The translations under genes and the position numbers were made by a program. Shown one piece after another: positions 22,376-35,492 of a DNA stretch of 64,000 nucleotides. This stretch comes from Penium margaritaceum (Eukaryota; Streptophyta; Zygnematophyceae; Desmidiales; Peniaceae): positions 195,590 through 259,589 of the forward strand of contig SZWC01000567.1 in assembly GCA_023375785.1 (NCBI GenBank), written 5' to 3'. The notes under the pieces were generated by a model. The model saw only the letters and a program-made list of their open reading frames with translations, ran no database searches and was not told where the DNA came from. The first letter of the stretch is position 1. Every line of letters starts with the position of its first letter.

Positions 22376-25300
22376 AGAACGCCAAAATACTGTTGAGCAA
22401 GCTAGAGAAAGATAGAGCAAGGCAGAGAATTGCGGAGCAAGCCAGAGAATGGTAAAGCAGGCTAGAGAAGGGTGAAGTAGGCCAAAGAATGATAAAGCAA
22501 TCCAGAGAACAGTGTAGCAAGCCAGAGAACGGTGGGGCAAGCCAGAGAAAAGTGAAGCAAGTCATTGAAAGGTGGAGCAATCCAGAGAACGGTGGAGCAA
22601 GCTCGAGAACGATGCAGCAGGCCAGAGAACGGTGGAGCAAGCCCGGGAACCGTGGAGCACACCTGGAACGCTGGAGGAAGTCAAAGAATGGTGGAGCAAG
22701 CCACAGAACGGTGGAGCAAGCCCGGGAACCGTGGAGCACACCTGGAACGCTGGAGGAAGTCAAAGAATGGTGGAGCAAGCCACAGAACGGTGGAGCAAGC
22801 CAAAGAACGGTGGAGCAAGCCAGAGATCAGTGGTAAAAGCCAGTGAACGGTGGGGCAAGCTAGAGAACGGTGGAGCAAGCCAAAGAAAGGTGGAGCATGC
22901 CACAGAAAGGTTGAGCAAGCAAGAGAATCGTTCAGCAACCCCGGGAATGGTGGAGCAAGCTAGAGAATGGTAGAGCAAGCCAGAGAACGGTGGGGCAAGC
23001 TAGAGAACGGTGGAGCAAGCTCGAGAACGATGCAGCAGGCCAGAGAACGGTGGAGCAAGCCCGGGAACCGTGGAGCACACCTGGAACGCTGGAGGAAGTC
23101 AAAGAATGGTGGAGCAAGCCACAGAACGGTGGAGCAACCCAAAGAACGGTGGAGCAAGCCAGAGATCAGTGGTACAAGCCAGTGAACGGTGGGGCAAGCT
23201 AGAGAACGGTGGAGCAAGCCAAAGAAAGGTGGAGCATGCCACAGAAAGGTGGAGCAAGCTAGAGAACGGTGGAGCAAGCCAAAGAAAGGTGGAGCATGCC
23301 ACAGAAAGGTTGAGCAAGCAAGAGAATCGTTCAGCAACCCCGGGAATGGTGGAGCAAGCTTGAAAACAGTTGAGCAAGGTAGAGAACGGTGGAGCAGGCC
23401 AGAAAATTGAAGAGCAGGTCAGAAAACAGTGGAGCAATTCCAGAAAACAGTGGAGCAAGCCAGAGAACGATGGAGCAAGCCAGAGAACGGTAGAACAAGC
23501 CAGAGAAAGGTGGAGCAAGCCAGAGAACGGTGGAGCAAGCCAGAGATCGGTGGAGCAAGCCAAAGAAAGGTGGAACAAGCAAGACAAGAGAAGAGAAAGC
23601 CAGAGAACAATGGAGCAAGCCAGAGAAAGGTGGTGCAAGTTAGAAAAATATGGATCAAGCGAGAGAAAGGTAGAGCAAACCAGATGAAGGTGGAGCAAGC
23701 CAGAGAAAGGTGGAGCAAGCCAGAGAATGGTAGCAAGCCATAGAAAAGTGGAGCAGGCCAGAGAAAGGTGGAGCAAGCCAGGGAAAAGTGGAGCAAGCCA
23801 GAAAACGGTGGAGCAAGCCAGAGAATGGTAGCAAGCCATAGAAAAGTGGAGCAGGCCAGAGAAAGGTGGAGCAAGCCAGGGAAAAGTGGAGCAAGCCAGA
23901 AAACGGTGGTTTAAGCAAGAGAATGGGGGAGCAAGCTAGAGAACGGTAGAGCAATTGAGAGAACCGTGGAGCAAGTCAGAGAACGGTGGAGCAAGCCAAG
24001 GAACGGTGGAGCAAGCCGGAGAATGGTAGAGCAAGCCAGAGAATGGTGGAGCAAGCCAGAGAACGGTCGAGCAAGCTAGAGAATGGTAGAGCAAGCCAGA
24101 GAATGGTGGAGCAAGTTAGAGAACGGTCAAGCTAGCCAGAGAAGAGTGGAGCAAGCCAGAGAACGTTGGAGCAAGCCAAAGAATGGTGGAACAAGCCAGA
24201 GAATGGCGGAGCAAACCATGACAGTCGAGCAGCTCAAAGACAGTGAAGCAGGCCAAAGAAAGGTGGAGCAAGCCAGAGAACAGGGGAGCTAGCCAGAGAA
24301 CGGTAGAGCAGGCCAGAGAACTGTGGTGTAAGCGAAAGAATGTTGGAGCAAGCCAAAAAATAGTGGAACAAACCAGGGAATGGTGGAGCAAGCAAGAGAA
24401 CAGTGGAGCAAGCTAGAGACAAGAAGAGCAGGCCAGAGAGTGGTGGAGCAAGCCAAAAAAGGTGTAGCAAGCCTGAGAACAGTAGAGCAAGTCAGTGAAC
24501 GGTGGAGCAAGTCAGAGAACGGATGAGCAAGCCAGGGAACGGTGGAGCAGGCCAGAGAACGGTGGAGCAAGCCAGAGAATGGTAGAGCAAGCCAGAGAAT
24601 GGTGGAGCAAGCCAGAGAACAATGGAGAAAGCCAGAGAAAATTGGAGCAAGCCAGAGAAAGGTGGAGCAAGCTAGAGAATGGTGGAGCAAGCCAGACAAC
24701 GGTGGAGCAAGCAAGAAAAAATTGGAGCAGGCCAGAAAATGGTGGAGCAGGCCAAAGACTAGTGGAGCTGGCCAGTGAATGGTTGAGCAAGCCAGAGAAT
24801 GGAGGCGCAAGCCATAGAATAGTAGAGCAAGCCAGAGAACGGTGGAGCGTGCCAAAAAGCGGTGGAGCAAGCCCCAGAACGGTGGAGCAAGCCACGGAAC
24901 GGTGGACCAAGCCAGAAGATGGTGGAGCAAGCCAGGGAACAGTGGAGCAAGACAGAGAACAATGAAGCAAGCCAGAGGACAGTGGAGCAAGCCAGAGAAT
25001 GGTGGAGCAAGCCAAAGAAAGTTTGAGCAAGCCAAAAGAAGCTGGAGCAGGCCAGAGAACGGTGGAGCAAGCCAGAGAACGGTGGAGTAAGCCCGAGGAC
25101 CGTAGAGCAAGCTAGAGAAAGGTGGAGCACGCCAAAGAACGGTGGAGCAAGCAAGAGAACGGAGGAGCAAGCCAGAGAACGGTTGAGCAAGCTTGAGAAC
25201 GATGGAGCAAGCCAGAGAACGGTGGAGCAAGCCAGAGAACGGTGGAGCAAGACCAAGAACGGTGGAGGAATCAAGAGAACAGTCTAGAAATCCATAGAAC

Positions 25301-26289
25301 GGTGGAGCAACCCACAGAATGGTGGAGCAAGTCAGAGTACGGTGTAGCAATCCATAGAATGGTGGAGCAACGCACAGAACGGTGGAGCAAGCCAGAGAAG
25401 AGTGGAGCAAGTCAGTAAACAGTGGAGCAAGCTTGAGAACAGTGGAGGAACCCAGAGAATGGTGGAGCAGGCCAGAATACAGTGGAGCACGCCAAAGAGG
25501 ATGGAAAACACGAGACATTGGTGGCGCAAGCCAAAGAACGGTGAAGTAATCCAGAGAACGGTGGTGCACTCTAGAGAACGGTAAAGAAAGCCAGAGAACA
25601 ATGGAGCAAGCACGATGTCGGTGGATTAAGCCAAAGGGACGGTGGAGCAAGCCAGCAAATGGTGGAAAAAGCCAGATAACGGTGGAGCAAGCCAGAGGAC
25701 AGTGGAGCAAGCCAAAGAAGATTGGAGCAAACCAGAGAAATACGGAACAAGCCAGAGAATGGTGGAGCAAGCCAGAGAAAAGTGGAGCAAGCCAGACGAC
25801 GGTGGAGCAGGTAAGAAAACAGTGCAGCAGGCCAGAAAATGCTCGAGCAGGCCAGAAAACAGTTGAGCAGGCGAGAGAACGGTGGAGGAAGCCAGAGAAC
25901 GTTGGAGCAAGCATGAGAACGGTAGAGCAAGCCAGAGAACGGCGGAGTACGCCAAAGAGCGGTGGAGCAAGCCTTAGAGCGGTGGAGCAAGCCAGAGAAC
26001 GGTGGAGCAAGCCAGAAAACGGTGGAGCGAGCGAGGAAAGACTGGAGCAACTTAGAGAACGGTGGAGCAAGCCAGAAGATAGTGGAGCAAGCCAGAGAAT
26101 TGTCGAGCAAGCCATAGAAGGGTGGAGCAAGCCAGAGAAAGGTGGAGCAGGTCAGAGAACGATGGAGCAAGCCATGGAATAGTGGAGCAAGCCCGAAAAG
26201 GGTAGAGCAAGCCAGAGAAGGAGGGAGCAGGCCAGAGAACAGTGAAGCAAGTCAGTGAATTGTGGAGGAATCCGGAGAACTACGGAGCA

Positions 26290-28071
26290 AGCCAGAGATA
26301 AGTGGAGCAAGCCAGAGGACCGTGGAGCAAGCCAGAGAATGTTGGAGTACGCAAGAGAATGGCGGGGCAAGCCAGATAACGGGGGAGCAAGCCAGAGAAC
26401 GAAGGAGCCAGAGAACGGTCGAGCAAGCCAAAGAATGGTGGAGAAAGCTAGAGAACAGTGTATCAAGCCATAGAACGGTGGAGCAACCGAGAGAACGGTG
26501 GAGCAAGCTAAAAACGGAGGAGCAAGCCAAGAAACAGTGGAGCAAGTCAGTGAACAATGGAGCAAGCAAGAGAACAGTGGAGCAATGCCAGGGAACGGTA
26601 AAGCAGGTCAGAGAACAGTGGAGCACGCCAAAGAACGGTGGAAAACACTAGAGAAAGTTTGCGCAAGCCACAGGACGGTGGCGTAAGCCAGCGAACGGTG
26701 GTGCAAGCCAGAGAACAGTAAAGAAAGCAAGAGAACGATGGAGGAAGCCAGAGAATGGTCGAGCAAGCCAAAGAAAGGTGGAGTGAGCCAGAGAACAGTG
26801 GAGCAAGCAAGAGAACGGCGCAACAAGCCAGAGAAAGGCTGTACAAGCCAGATAAAGATGGGGCAAGCCAGAGAAAGGTGGAGCAAACCAGAGAAAATTA
26901 GACCAAGCCAGAGAAAAGTGGAGCAGGCCGGAGAAAGGTGGACCAAGCTGGAAAAAAATGGATCAATCCAGAGAAAGGTGGAGCAAGCCAGAGAACGGGC
27001 AAAAGAGACAGACGGTAAAGCAAGCCAGAGAATAGTGGAGCAAGCAAGAGAAAGGTGGAGCAAGCCAGAAAAAGGTGGAGCAAGCCAAAGAAAGGTGGAG
27101 CAAGCCAGATAACCGAGAAGCAATCCACAAACCGTGGAGCAAGCCAGAGAAAGGTGGAGCAAGCCAGAAAAAGGTGGAGCAAGCCAAAGAAAGGTGGAGC
27201 AAGCCAGATAACCGAGAAGCAATCCACAAACCGTGGAGCAAGCCAGAGAATGGTGGTGCAAGCCAGAGAACAGTGGTGCAAGCCAGCGAATGGTGGAGCA
27301 AGCCAGAGAATATTGGAGCAATCCAGAGAAGGATGGAGCAAGCCTGGGAACAAAGAAGCAAGCTAAAGAACCTTGGAGCAAGCCATAGAATGGTGGAGCA
27401 TGTAAGAGAACGGTGCAGCAAGACAAAGAAAGTTGAAGCAAGCCAGAGAACTTTAGAGCAAGCCAAATAATGGTGGAGCAATCCAGAGAACGATGGAGAA
27501 AGGTAGAGAATGGTAGAGCAAGCCAGATAACGGTGGAAAATGCCACAGAATGGTAGAGCAATCCAGAGAATGGTGAAGCAAAACAGAACGGTGGAGCAGG
27601 TCATAGTATGGTGTAGCAGGCAAGAGAACTATGGAGCAAGCCACAGAACTGTGGAGCAAGCTAGAGAACAGTGGAGCAAGCCAGAGATAAGTGGAGCAAG
27701 CCAGAGGACCGTGGAGCAAGCCAGAGAATGTTGGAGTACGCAAGAGAATGGCGGGGCAAGCCAGATAACGGGGGAGCAAGCCAGAGAACGAAGGATCCAG
27801 AGAACGGTCGAGCAAGACAAAGAATGGTGGAGCAAGGCAAAGAACGGTCGAGCAAGCCCAAGAATGGTGGAGAAAGCTAGAGAACAGTGTATCAAGCCAT
27901 AGAACGGTGGAGCAACCGAGAGAACGGTGGAGCAAGCTAGAGAACGGAGGAGCAAGCCAAGAAACAGTGGAGCAAGTCAGTGAACAATGGAGCAAGCAAG
28001 AGAACAGTGGAGCAATGCCAGGGAACGGTAAAGCAGGTCAGAGAACAGTGGAGCACGCCAAAGAACGGTGG
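26290..28071. repeat. Block duplication ~1.4 kb apart (26290-26641 and 27669-28071)
   Basis: Both blocks carry the same run of rare variants: GATAAGTGG, GGACCGTGG, ATGTTGGAGTACGC, GGCGGGGC and GGGGGAGC, and later GTGTATCAAGCCATAG and GCAATGCCAGGGAACGG. The right copy has extra monomers in the middle. This is a medium-range duplication of the satellite, larger than local slippage. Confidence 0.8.
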
Positions 28072-29680
28072 AGCAAGCCAGAGAACGATGGAGCAAGCCA
28101 GAGAAAGGTGGAGCAGGTCAGAGAACGATGGAGCAAGCCAGAGAAAGGTGGAGCAGGTCAGAGAACGATGGAGCAAGCCAGAGAAAGGTGGAGCAGGTCA
28201 GAGAACGATGGAGCAAGCCAGAGAAAGGTGGAGCAGGTCAGAGAACGATGGAGCAAGCCAGAGAAAGGTGGAGCAGGTCAGAGAACGATGGAGCAAGCCA
28301 GAGAAAGGTGGAGCAGGTCAGAGAACGATGGAGCAAGCCAGAGAAAGGTGGAGCAGGTCAGAGAACGATGGAGCAAGCCAGAGAAAGGTGGAGCAGGTCA
28401 GAGAACGATGGAGCAAGCCAGAGAAAGGTGGAGCAGGTCAGAGAACGATGGAGCAAGCCAGAGAAAGGTGGAGCAGGTCAGAGAACGATGGAGCAAGCCA
28501 GAGAAAGGTGGAGCAGGTCAGAGAACGATGGAGCAAGCCAGAGAAAGGTGGAGCAGGTCAGAGAACGATGGAGCAAGCCAGAGAAAGGTGGAGCAGGTCA
28601 GAGAACGATGGAGCAAGCCAGAGAAAGGTGGAGCAGGTCAGAGAACGATGGAGCAAGCCAGAGAAAGGTGGAGCAGGTCAGAGAACGATGGAGCAAGCCA
28701 GAGAAAGGTGGAGCAGGTCAGAGAACGATGGAGCAAGCCAGAGAAAGGTGGAGCAGGTCAGAGAACGATGGAGCAAGCCAGAGAAAGGTGGAGCAGGTCA
28801 GAGAACGATGGAGCAAGCCAGAGAAAGGTGGAGCAGGTCAGAGAACGATGGAGCAAGCCAGAGAAAGGTGGAGCAGGTCAGAGAACGATGGAGCAAGCCA
28901 GAGAAAGGTGGAGCAGGTCAGAGAACGATGGAGCAAGCCAGAGAAAGGTGGAGCAGGTCAGAGAACGATGGAGCAAGCCAGAGAAAGGTGGAGCAGGTCA
29001 GAGAACGATGGAGCAAGCCAGAGAAAGGTGGAGCAGGTCAGAGAACGATGGAGCAAGCCAGAGAAAGGTGGAGCAGGTCAGAGAACGATGGAGCAAGCCA
29101 GAGAAAGGTGGAGCAGGTCAGAGAACGATGGAGCAAGCCAGAGAAAGGTGGAGCAGGTCAGAGAACGATGGAGCAAGCCAGAGAAAGGTGGAGCAGGTCA
29201 GAGAACGATGGAGCAAGCCAGAGAAAGGTGGAGCAGGTCAGAGAACGATGGAGCAAGCCAGAGAAAGGTGGAGCAGGTCAGAGAACGATGGAGCAAGCCA
29301 GAGAAAGGTGGAGCAGGTCAGAGAACGATGGAGCAAGCCAGAGAAAGGTGGAGCAGGTCAGAGAACGATGGAGCAAGCCAGAGAAAGGTGGTGCAAGTTA
29401 GAAAAATATGGAGCAAGCGAGAGAAAGGTAGAGCAAACCAGATGACGGTGGAGCAAGCCAGAGAAGAGTGGAGCAAGCCAGAGAACGATGGAGAAAGGTA
29501 GAGAATGGTAGAGCAAGCCAGATAACGGTGGAAAATGCGACAGAATGGTAGAGCAATCCAGAGAATGGTGAAGCAAAACAGAACGGTGGAGCAGGTCATA
29601 GTATGGTGTAGCAGGCAAGAGAACTATGGAGCAAGCCACAGAACTGTGGAGCAAGCTAGAGAACAGTGGAGCAAGCCAGA
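27487..29680. repeat. Block duplication ~2 kb apart flanking the dimer expansion
   Basis: The stretch from 27487 to about 27680 reappears from 29482 to about 29680 (offset 1995), with the same rare monomers: GAGAAAGGTAGAGAATGG, GTCATAGTATGGTGTAGC and GCAAGAGAACTATGG. The expanded 40-bp dimer block lies between the two copies. Confidence 0.75.
28081..29390. repeat. Higher-order repeat: 32 identical 40-bp dimers
   Basis: From 28081 to 29360 the array is a perfect 40-bp repeat. Monomer 1 has the AACGATG ending and GCAAGCC; monomer 2 has AAAGGTG and GCAGGTC. I found no difference among the 32 copies. A 33rd begins at 29361 and leaves the pattern at 29391. All neighbouring satellite is diverged, so this block is either a very recent expansion or an assembly loop. 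It yields the longest plus-strand open frames here, which are not evidence of a gene. Confidence 0.97.
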
Positions 29681-32662
29681 GAACGGTGGAGCAAGCCAGA
29701 GAACGGATGAGCAAGCTAGAGAACAATGAAGCAGAAGGAGAATGGTGGAGCAAGCCAGAGAATGGTGGAGCACACAGGAGAACGGTGGAGCAAGTCAAAA
29801 ATGGTGGAGTAAGCAAGAAAACTGTGGACCAAGCCAAAATAACAGTGAAGCAAGCTATAGAATGGTGGAAAAGGGAGAGAACTGTGGAGAAAGCCACAGA
29901 ACGGTGGAGCAAGACACAGAAAAGTGGAACAAACCAGAGAAAAGTGGAGGAAGCTAGAGAATGGTAGAGTAAGCTAGAGAAGGGTGTAGCAAGCCCGAGC
30001 ATGGTGAAGAAAGCCAGAGAACAGTGGAGCAAGCCAGAGAATGGTGGAGGAGGCCAGAAATCGATGGAGCAGGAAAGAAAACGGTGGAGCAGGCCAGAGA
30101 AACGTCAACCAGGCCAAAGAACAGAGGAAAAAGCCAGAGAACGGTGGAGCAAGCCAGAGAACGGTAGAGCAAGCCAGAGAATGGTGGAGCATGCCAGAGA
30201 ATGGTGGAGCAAGCCAGAGAACAATGGAGGAAGCCAGAGAATGGTGGAGCAAGCCAGAGAACGGTGGAGGAAGCCAGAGAATGGTGGAGCAAGCCAGAGA
30301 ACAGTGGAGCAAGCCAGAGAATGGTGGAGGAGGCCAGAAAGCGATGGAGCAGGAAAGAAAACGGTGGAGCAGGCCAGAGAAACGTCAACCAGGCCAAAGA
30401 ACAGAGGAAAAAGCCAGAGAACGGTGGAGCAAGCCAGAGAACGGTAGAGCAAGCCAGAGAATGGTGGAGCATGCCAGAGAATGGTGGAGCAAGCCTGAGA
30501 ACAGTGGATAAAGCCAAATAATGATGGAGCAAGCCAGAAAACAGTCAAGCAAGCCAGGGAACAGTGGAGCAAGCCAGACCACGGTAGAGCAGGCCAGATA
30601 GCAGTGGGGCAAGCAAGAGAACGATGCAGCAAGCCAGAGAAATGTGGAGTAAGCCAAATAAAGGTGGCGCAAGCGAGAGAATGGTGGATCAAGCCAGAGA
30701 ACAATGGAGGAAGCCAGAGAACGGTGGAGCAAGCCAGAGAACGGTGGAGTAGGCCAGAGAACGGTGGAGCAAGCCAGAGAACAGTGCAGCAAGCTAGAGA
30801 ACGGTGGAGCAAGCCAAAGACTGGTGGAGCAAGCAAGAGAACGATGCAGCAAGCCAGAGAAATGTGGAGTAAGCCAAATAAAGGTGGCGCAAGCGAGAGA
30901 ATGGTGGATCAAGCCAGAGAACAATGGAGGAAGCCAGAGAATGGTGGAGCAAGCCAGAGAACGGTGGAGTAGGCCAGAGAACGGTGGAGCAAGCCAGAGA
31001 ACAGTGCAGCAAGCTAGAGAACGGTGGAGCAAGCCAAAGACTGGTGGAGCAAGCAAGAGAACAGGGGAGCAAGCCAGAGAATGGTGGAGCAAGCCAGAGA
31101 ACGGTGGAGCAAGCCAAAGACTGGTGGAGCAAGCAAGAGAACAGGGGAGCAAGCCAGAGAATGGTGGAGCAAGCCAGACAATGGTGGAGCAAGCCAGAGA
31201 ACAGTGGAGCAAGCCAGAGAACGGTGGAGCAAGCTCGAGAACGATGGAGCAAGACAAAGGACAATGTAATAATCCAGGGAACGGTGCAGCAACCCAGAGA
31301 ACAGTGGAGCAAGCCAGCAAACTGGGGAGCAAGCCAGAGAACAGTGGAGCAAGTCAGTGAACGGTGAAGCAAGCCAGAGAACAGTGGAGCAAGCCAGAGA
31401 GTGGTGGAGGAGGCCACAGAACAGTGGAGCACGCCAGAGTATGGTGGAGAACACAAGAGAACAGCGGAGCAAACAGAATATGGTAGAGCAAGCCAGAGAA
31501 CAATGAAGAAAGCCAAATAAAGGTGGAGCAAGCCAGAGAACGGTGGAGCAAGCCAGAGAAAGGTGGAGCAAGCCAGAGAAAGGTTGAGTAAGCGAGAGAA
31601 AGGTGAAGCAAGCCAGAGAATGGTGGAGCAAGGCAAAGAACGGTGGAGCAGGCCAGAAAATAGTGGAGCAGGCCAGAGAACAGTGGAGCAGGCCAGAGAA
31701 CGGTAAAGAAAGCCAGAGAATAGCAGAGCAAGCTAGAGAATGGTAGAGCAAGACTGAATGCAGTGGAGCAAGCCAGTGAACGGTGGAGCAAGCCTGAGAA
31801 CAGTGGAGTAAGCCAGAGAACAGTGGAGCAAGCTAGAGAATGGTAGAGCAAGACTGAATGCAGTGGAGCAAGCCAGTGAACGGTGGAGCAAGCCTGAGAA
31901 CAGTGGAGTAAGCCAGAGAACAGTGGAGCATGCCAGAAAACGGTGCAGCAAGCCAACGAGCAGTGGAGCAAGCCAGAGAATGGTGGAGCAAGCCGGAGAA
32001 CAGTGGACCAAGCCAGGGAATGTGGAGCAAGCCCTAGAACTGTGGAGCAAGCCAAAGAACAGTGAAGCAAGCCACAGCATGGTGGAGCAAAACTGACCAG
32101 TGGAGCAGGCCAGAGAGCGTTGCAGCAGGACAAAGAATGTAGAGACAGCCAGAGAACAGGGGAGCTAGCCAGAGAACGGTGGAGCAGTCCCAAGAAAGGT
32201 GGAGCAAGCCAGAGAACGGTGGAGCAAGCCTGAGAACAGTGGAGCAAGCCAGATAAGGATGGAGTTAGCCAGAAAACGGTTGAGCAAGCCAGGGAACAGT
32301 GGAGCAAGCCAGAGAATGGTAGAGCAAACCAGAGAGCAGTGGGGCAAGCCAGAGAACGATGGAGAAAGCCAGAGAAAGGTGGAGCAAGCCAAAGAAAGGT
32401 TGAGCAAGCCAGAGAACGGTGGATCAAGCCAGAGAACAGTGGAGCAAGCCAGAGAATGATAGAGCACGCCAGAGAACGGTGGAGCAGGCAAATGAACGGT
32501 GGAAAAAGCCAGAGACCAATGGAGGAAGCCAGAAAACGGTGGAGCCAGCCAGAGAACAGTGGAGGCAAGCCAGAGAAGGGTGGAGCAAGCTAGAGAACGG
32601 TGGAGCAAGCCAGAGAACGGTTTAGATAGCAAGAGAACATCGGAGCAAGGCAGAGAATGGTG

Positions 32663-33220
32663 GAGCAAAAAAGAACAGCGGCGCAGGCCATAGAACCACT
32701 GGAGCAGGCCAAACAACGGAGAAGCGAACCAGTGAACAGGAGAGCTAGCCAGAAAACGGTGGAGCAGGCCTGAAAATAGTGGTGTAAGCCAAAGAATGGT
32801 GGAGCATGCCAAAAAACGGTGGAGCAAGCCAGAGAACTGTGGAGCAAGCAAGACATTACTAAAAAGGCTAGAGAACCTTTAATCAAGCCAGAAAATGGTT
32901 GATCAAGCCAGAGAACAGGTTAGCAAGCCAGAGAATGGTGGAGTAAGCTAGAGAACAGTGGCGCAAGTCACAGAACGGTGGAGCAAGTCAGTGAACGGTG
33001 GAGCAAGCCAGAGAACAATGGAGCAAGCAAGAGAACATCGGAGCAAGGCAGAGAATCGTGGAGCAAAAAAGAACAGCGGCGCAGGCCATAGAACCACTGG
33101 AGCAGGCCAAACAACGGAGAAGCGAACCAGTGAACAGGAGAGCTAGCCAGAAAACGGTGGAGCAGGCCTGAAAGTAGTGGTGTAAGCCAAAGAATGGTGG
33201 AGCATGCCAAAAAACGGTGG
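32663..33220. repeat. Two type-A cassettes 398 bp apart
   Basis: Cassettes starting at 32663 and 33061 share the changed 18-bp monomer GCAAAAAAGAAC and the rare segments GAGAACCTTTAATC and GACATTACTAAAAA, which follow each copy. The whole block of about 400 bp is therefore duplicated. Confidence 0.75.
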
Positions 33221-35337
33221 AGCAAGCCAGAGAACTGTGGAGCAAGCAAGACATTACTAAAAATGCTAGAGAACCTTTAATCAAGCCAGAAAATGGTTGA
33301 TCAAGCCAGAGAACAGGTTAGCAAGCCAGAGAATGGTGGAGTAAGCTAGAGAACAGTGGCGCAAGTCACAGAACGGTGGAGCAAGCCAGAGAACGGTGGA
33401 TCAAGCCAGAGAACAGGTTAGCAAGCCAGAGAATGGTGGAGTAAGCTAGAGAACAGTGGCGCAAGTCACAGAACGGTGGAGCAAGTCAGTGAACGGTGGA
33501 GCAAGCCAGAGAACAATGGAGCAAGCAAGAGAACACTAAAAAAGGCTAGAGAACCTTTAATCAAGCCAGAAAACGGTGGAGCAAGCCAGATAATAGGTTA
33601 GCAATCCAGAGAACGGTGGAGTAAGCCAAAGAACGGTGGCGCAAGTCACAGAACGGTGGAGGAAGTCAGTGAACGGTGGAGCAAGCCAGATAATAGGTTA
33701 GCAATCCAGAGAACGGTGGAGTAAGCCAAAGAACGGTGGCGCAAGTCACAGAACGGTGGAGGAAGTCAGTGAACGGTGAAGCAAGCTAGAGAATAGTGGA
33801 GCAAGCCAGAGAACAGTGGAGGAGGCCAGATAATTGTTGAACAAGCCAAAGAACGGCGGAGCACACCAGAAAACAGTGGAGCAGGTCAGAGAATGGTGGA
33901 GCAAGCTAGAGAATAGTGGAGCAAGCCAGAGAACAGTGGAGGAGGCCAGATAATTGTTGAACAAGCCAAAGAACGGCGGAGCACACCAGAAAACAGTGGA
34001 GCAGGTCAGAGAATGGTGGAGCAAGCCAGAAAACTGTGGAGCAAGCAAAAGAACGGTAGAGCAAGCCACAGAATGGTGGTGCAAGACAAAGAACGGTGTA
34101 GCAAGCCAGAGAAAGGTGGAGCAAGCCAGAGAAAGGTGGAGCAAGCTAGATAAAGCTTGAGTCAGCAAGAGAATGGTGGAGCTAGCCAGAGAATTCTGGA
34201 GCAAGCCACAGAATCGTGGAGAAAGCCAGTCAATCGTGGAGCAAGCCAGAGAATTGTGGAGCAATCCAGAGAATCTTGGAGCAAGCCAGAGTATTGTGGA
34301 GCAAGCCAGCGAACAGTGGAGCAGGTCGGAGAACAGTGGAGGAAGCCAGAGAACGGTAGAGCAAACCAGAGAATGGTGGATCAAACAGGGAACGGTGGAG
34401 CAAGCCTCAGAACGGTGGAGCAAGCCAGAGAACAGTGGAGCAGGTCGGAGAACAGTGGAGGAAGCCAGAGAACGGTAGAGCAAACCAGAGAATGGTGGAT
34501 CAAACAGGGAACGGTGGAGCAAGCCTCAGAACGGTGGAGCAAGCCAGAGAATGGTGAACCAAGCCTGAAAACAGTGGAGCAAGCCAAGAAACAGTGGAGC
34601 AAGCCAGAGAACGATTGAGCAAGCCAGAATACGGTGGAGCAGGCCAGAGAATGGTGGAGCAAGCCAAAGAAAGGTGGAGCAAGCCAGAGAGTGGTGGAGC
34701 AAGCCGGAGAACGGTGGAGGAAGCCAAATTAGTGTGGAGCAAGCCACAGATCGGTGGAGCAGGCAAGAGAAGAGTTGAGCAAGCAAGAGAACGGTACGGC
34801 AAGCCAGAGAATGGTGGAGCAAGCCAGAGAACAATGGAGCAACCCATAGAACGGGTGAGCAAGCCAGAGAACAGTGGAGCAAGCCACAGAACACTAGAGG
34901 AAGCAAGAGAATGGTGGAGCAGGCCAAAGAAGAGTGGAGCAAGCAAGAGAACTCTGGAGCAAGCAAAAGAATGATGGAGGAAGCCAGTGAACAGTGGAGC
35001 AAGCCACAGAACACTAGAGGAAGCAAGAGAATGGTGGAGCAGGCCAAAGAAGAGTGGAGCAAGCAAGAGAACTCTGGAGCAAGCAAAAGAATGATGGAGG
35101 AAGCCAGTGAACAGTGGACCAAGCCAAAGAATGGTAAAGCAAGCCAGAGAAAGGTGGAGCAAGCCAGAGAACGGTGGAGCAAGCTTGAGAGCAGTGGAGC
35201 AAGCCAGAGAATGGTGGAGCAAGCCAAAGAACGGTGGAGCAAGCCAGAGAACGGTGGAGCAAGCTTGAGAGCAGTGGAGCAAGCCAGAGAATGGTGGAGC
35301 AAGCCAAAGAACGGTGGAGCAAGCCAGAGAACGGCGG

Positions 35338-35492
35338 AGCAAAACAGAACAGTGGAGCAGGCCAGAGAACGGTGTTGCAGGCAAAAGAGAGGTAAGGCAA
35401 GCTAGAGAAGTAGGGAGCTAGTCAGAGAATGGTGGAGCAGGCCAGATAATGGTGGTGTAAGCCAAAGAGCGTCAGAGCAAGCCAAGAAACGG
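35338..35492. repeat. Type-A cassette, subtype with GGTGTTGCAG
   Basis: It has the same order of variant monomers as the exemplar, but shares GTGTTGCAG and a GAAC/GAAG-TAGGG-like monomer with the cassette at 41817-41973. Those two are therefore closer kin than the rest. Confidence 0.7.

Noticed and set aside
24289-26130. A 613-residue minus-strand open frame with hydrophobic 20-residue repeats that looks like a membrane protein
   Set aside because: The satellite consensus is stop-free in all frames. The frame opens and closes with random variants, and similar frames overlap it on the other strand. No start context, promoter or non-repeat domain is present.
27907-29445. A 512-residue plus-strand open frame with 40-residue repeats resembling a coiled-coil repeat protein
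   Set aside because: It is the by-product of the perfect 40-bp dimer block; three other overlapping frames of similar length cover the same DNA.
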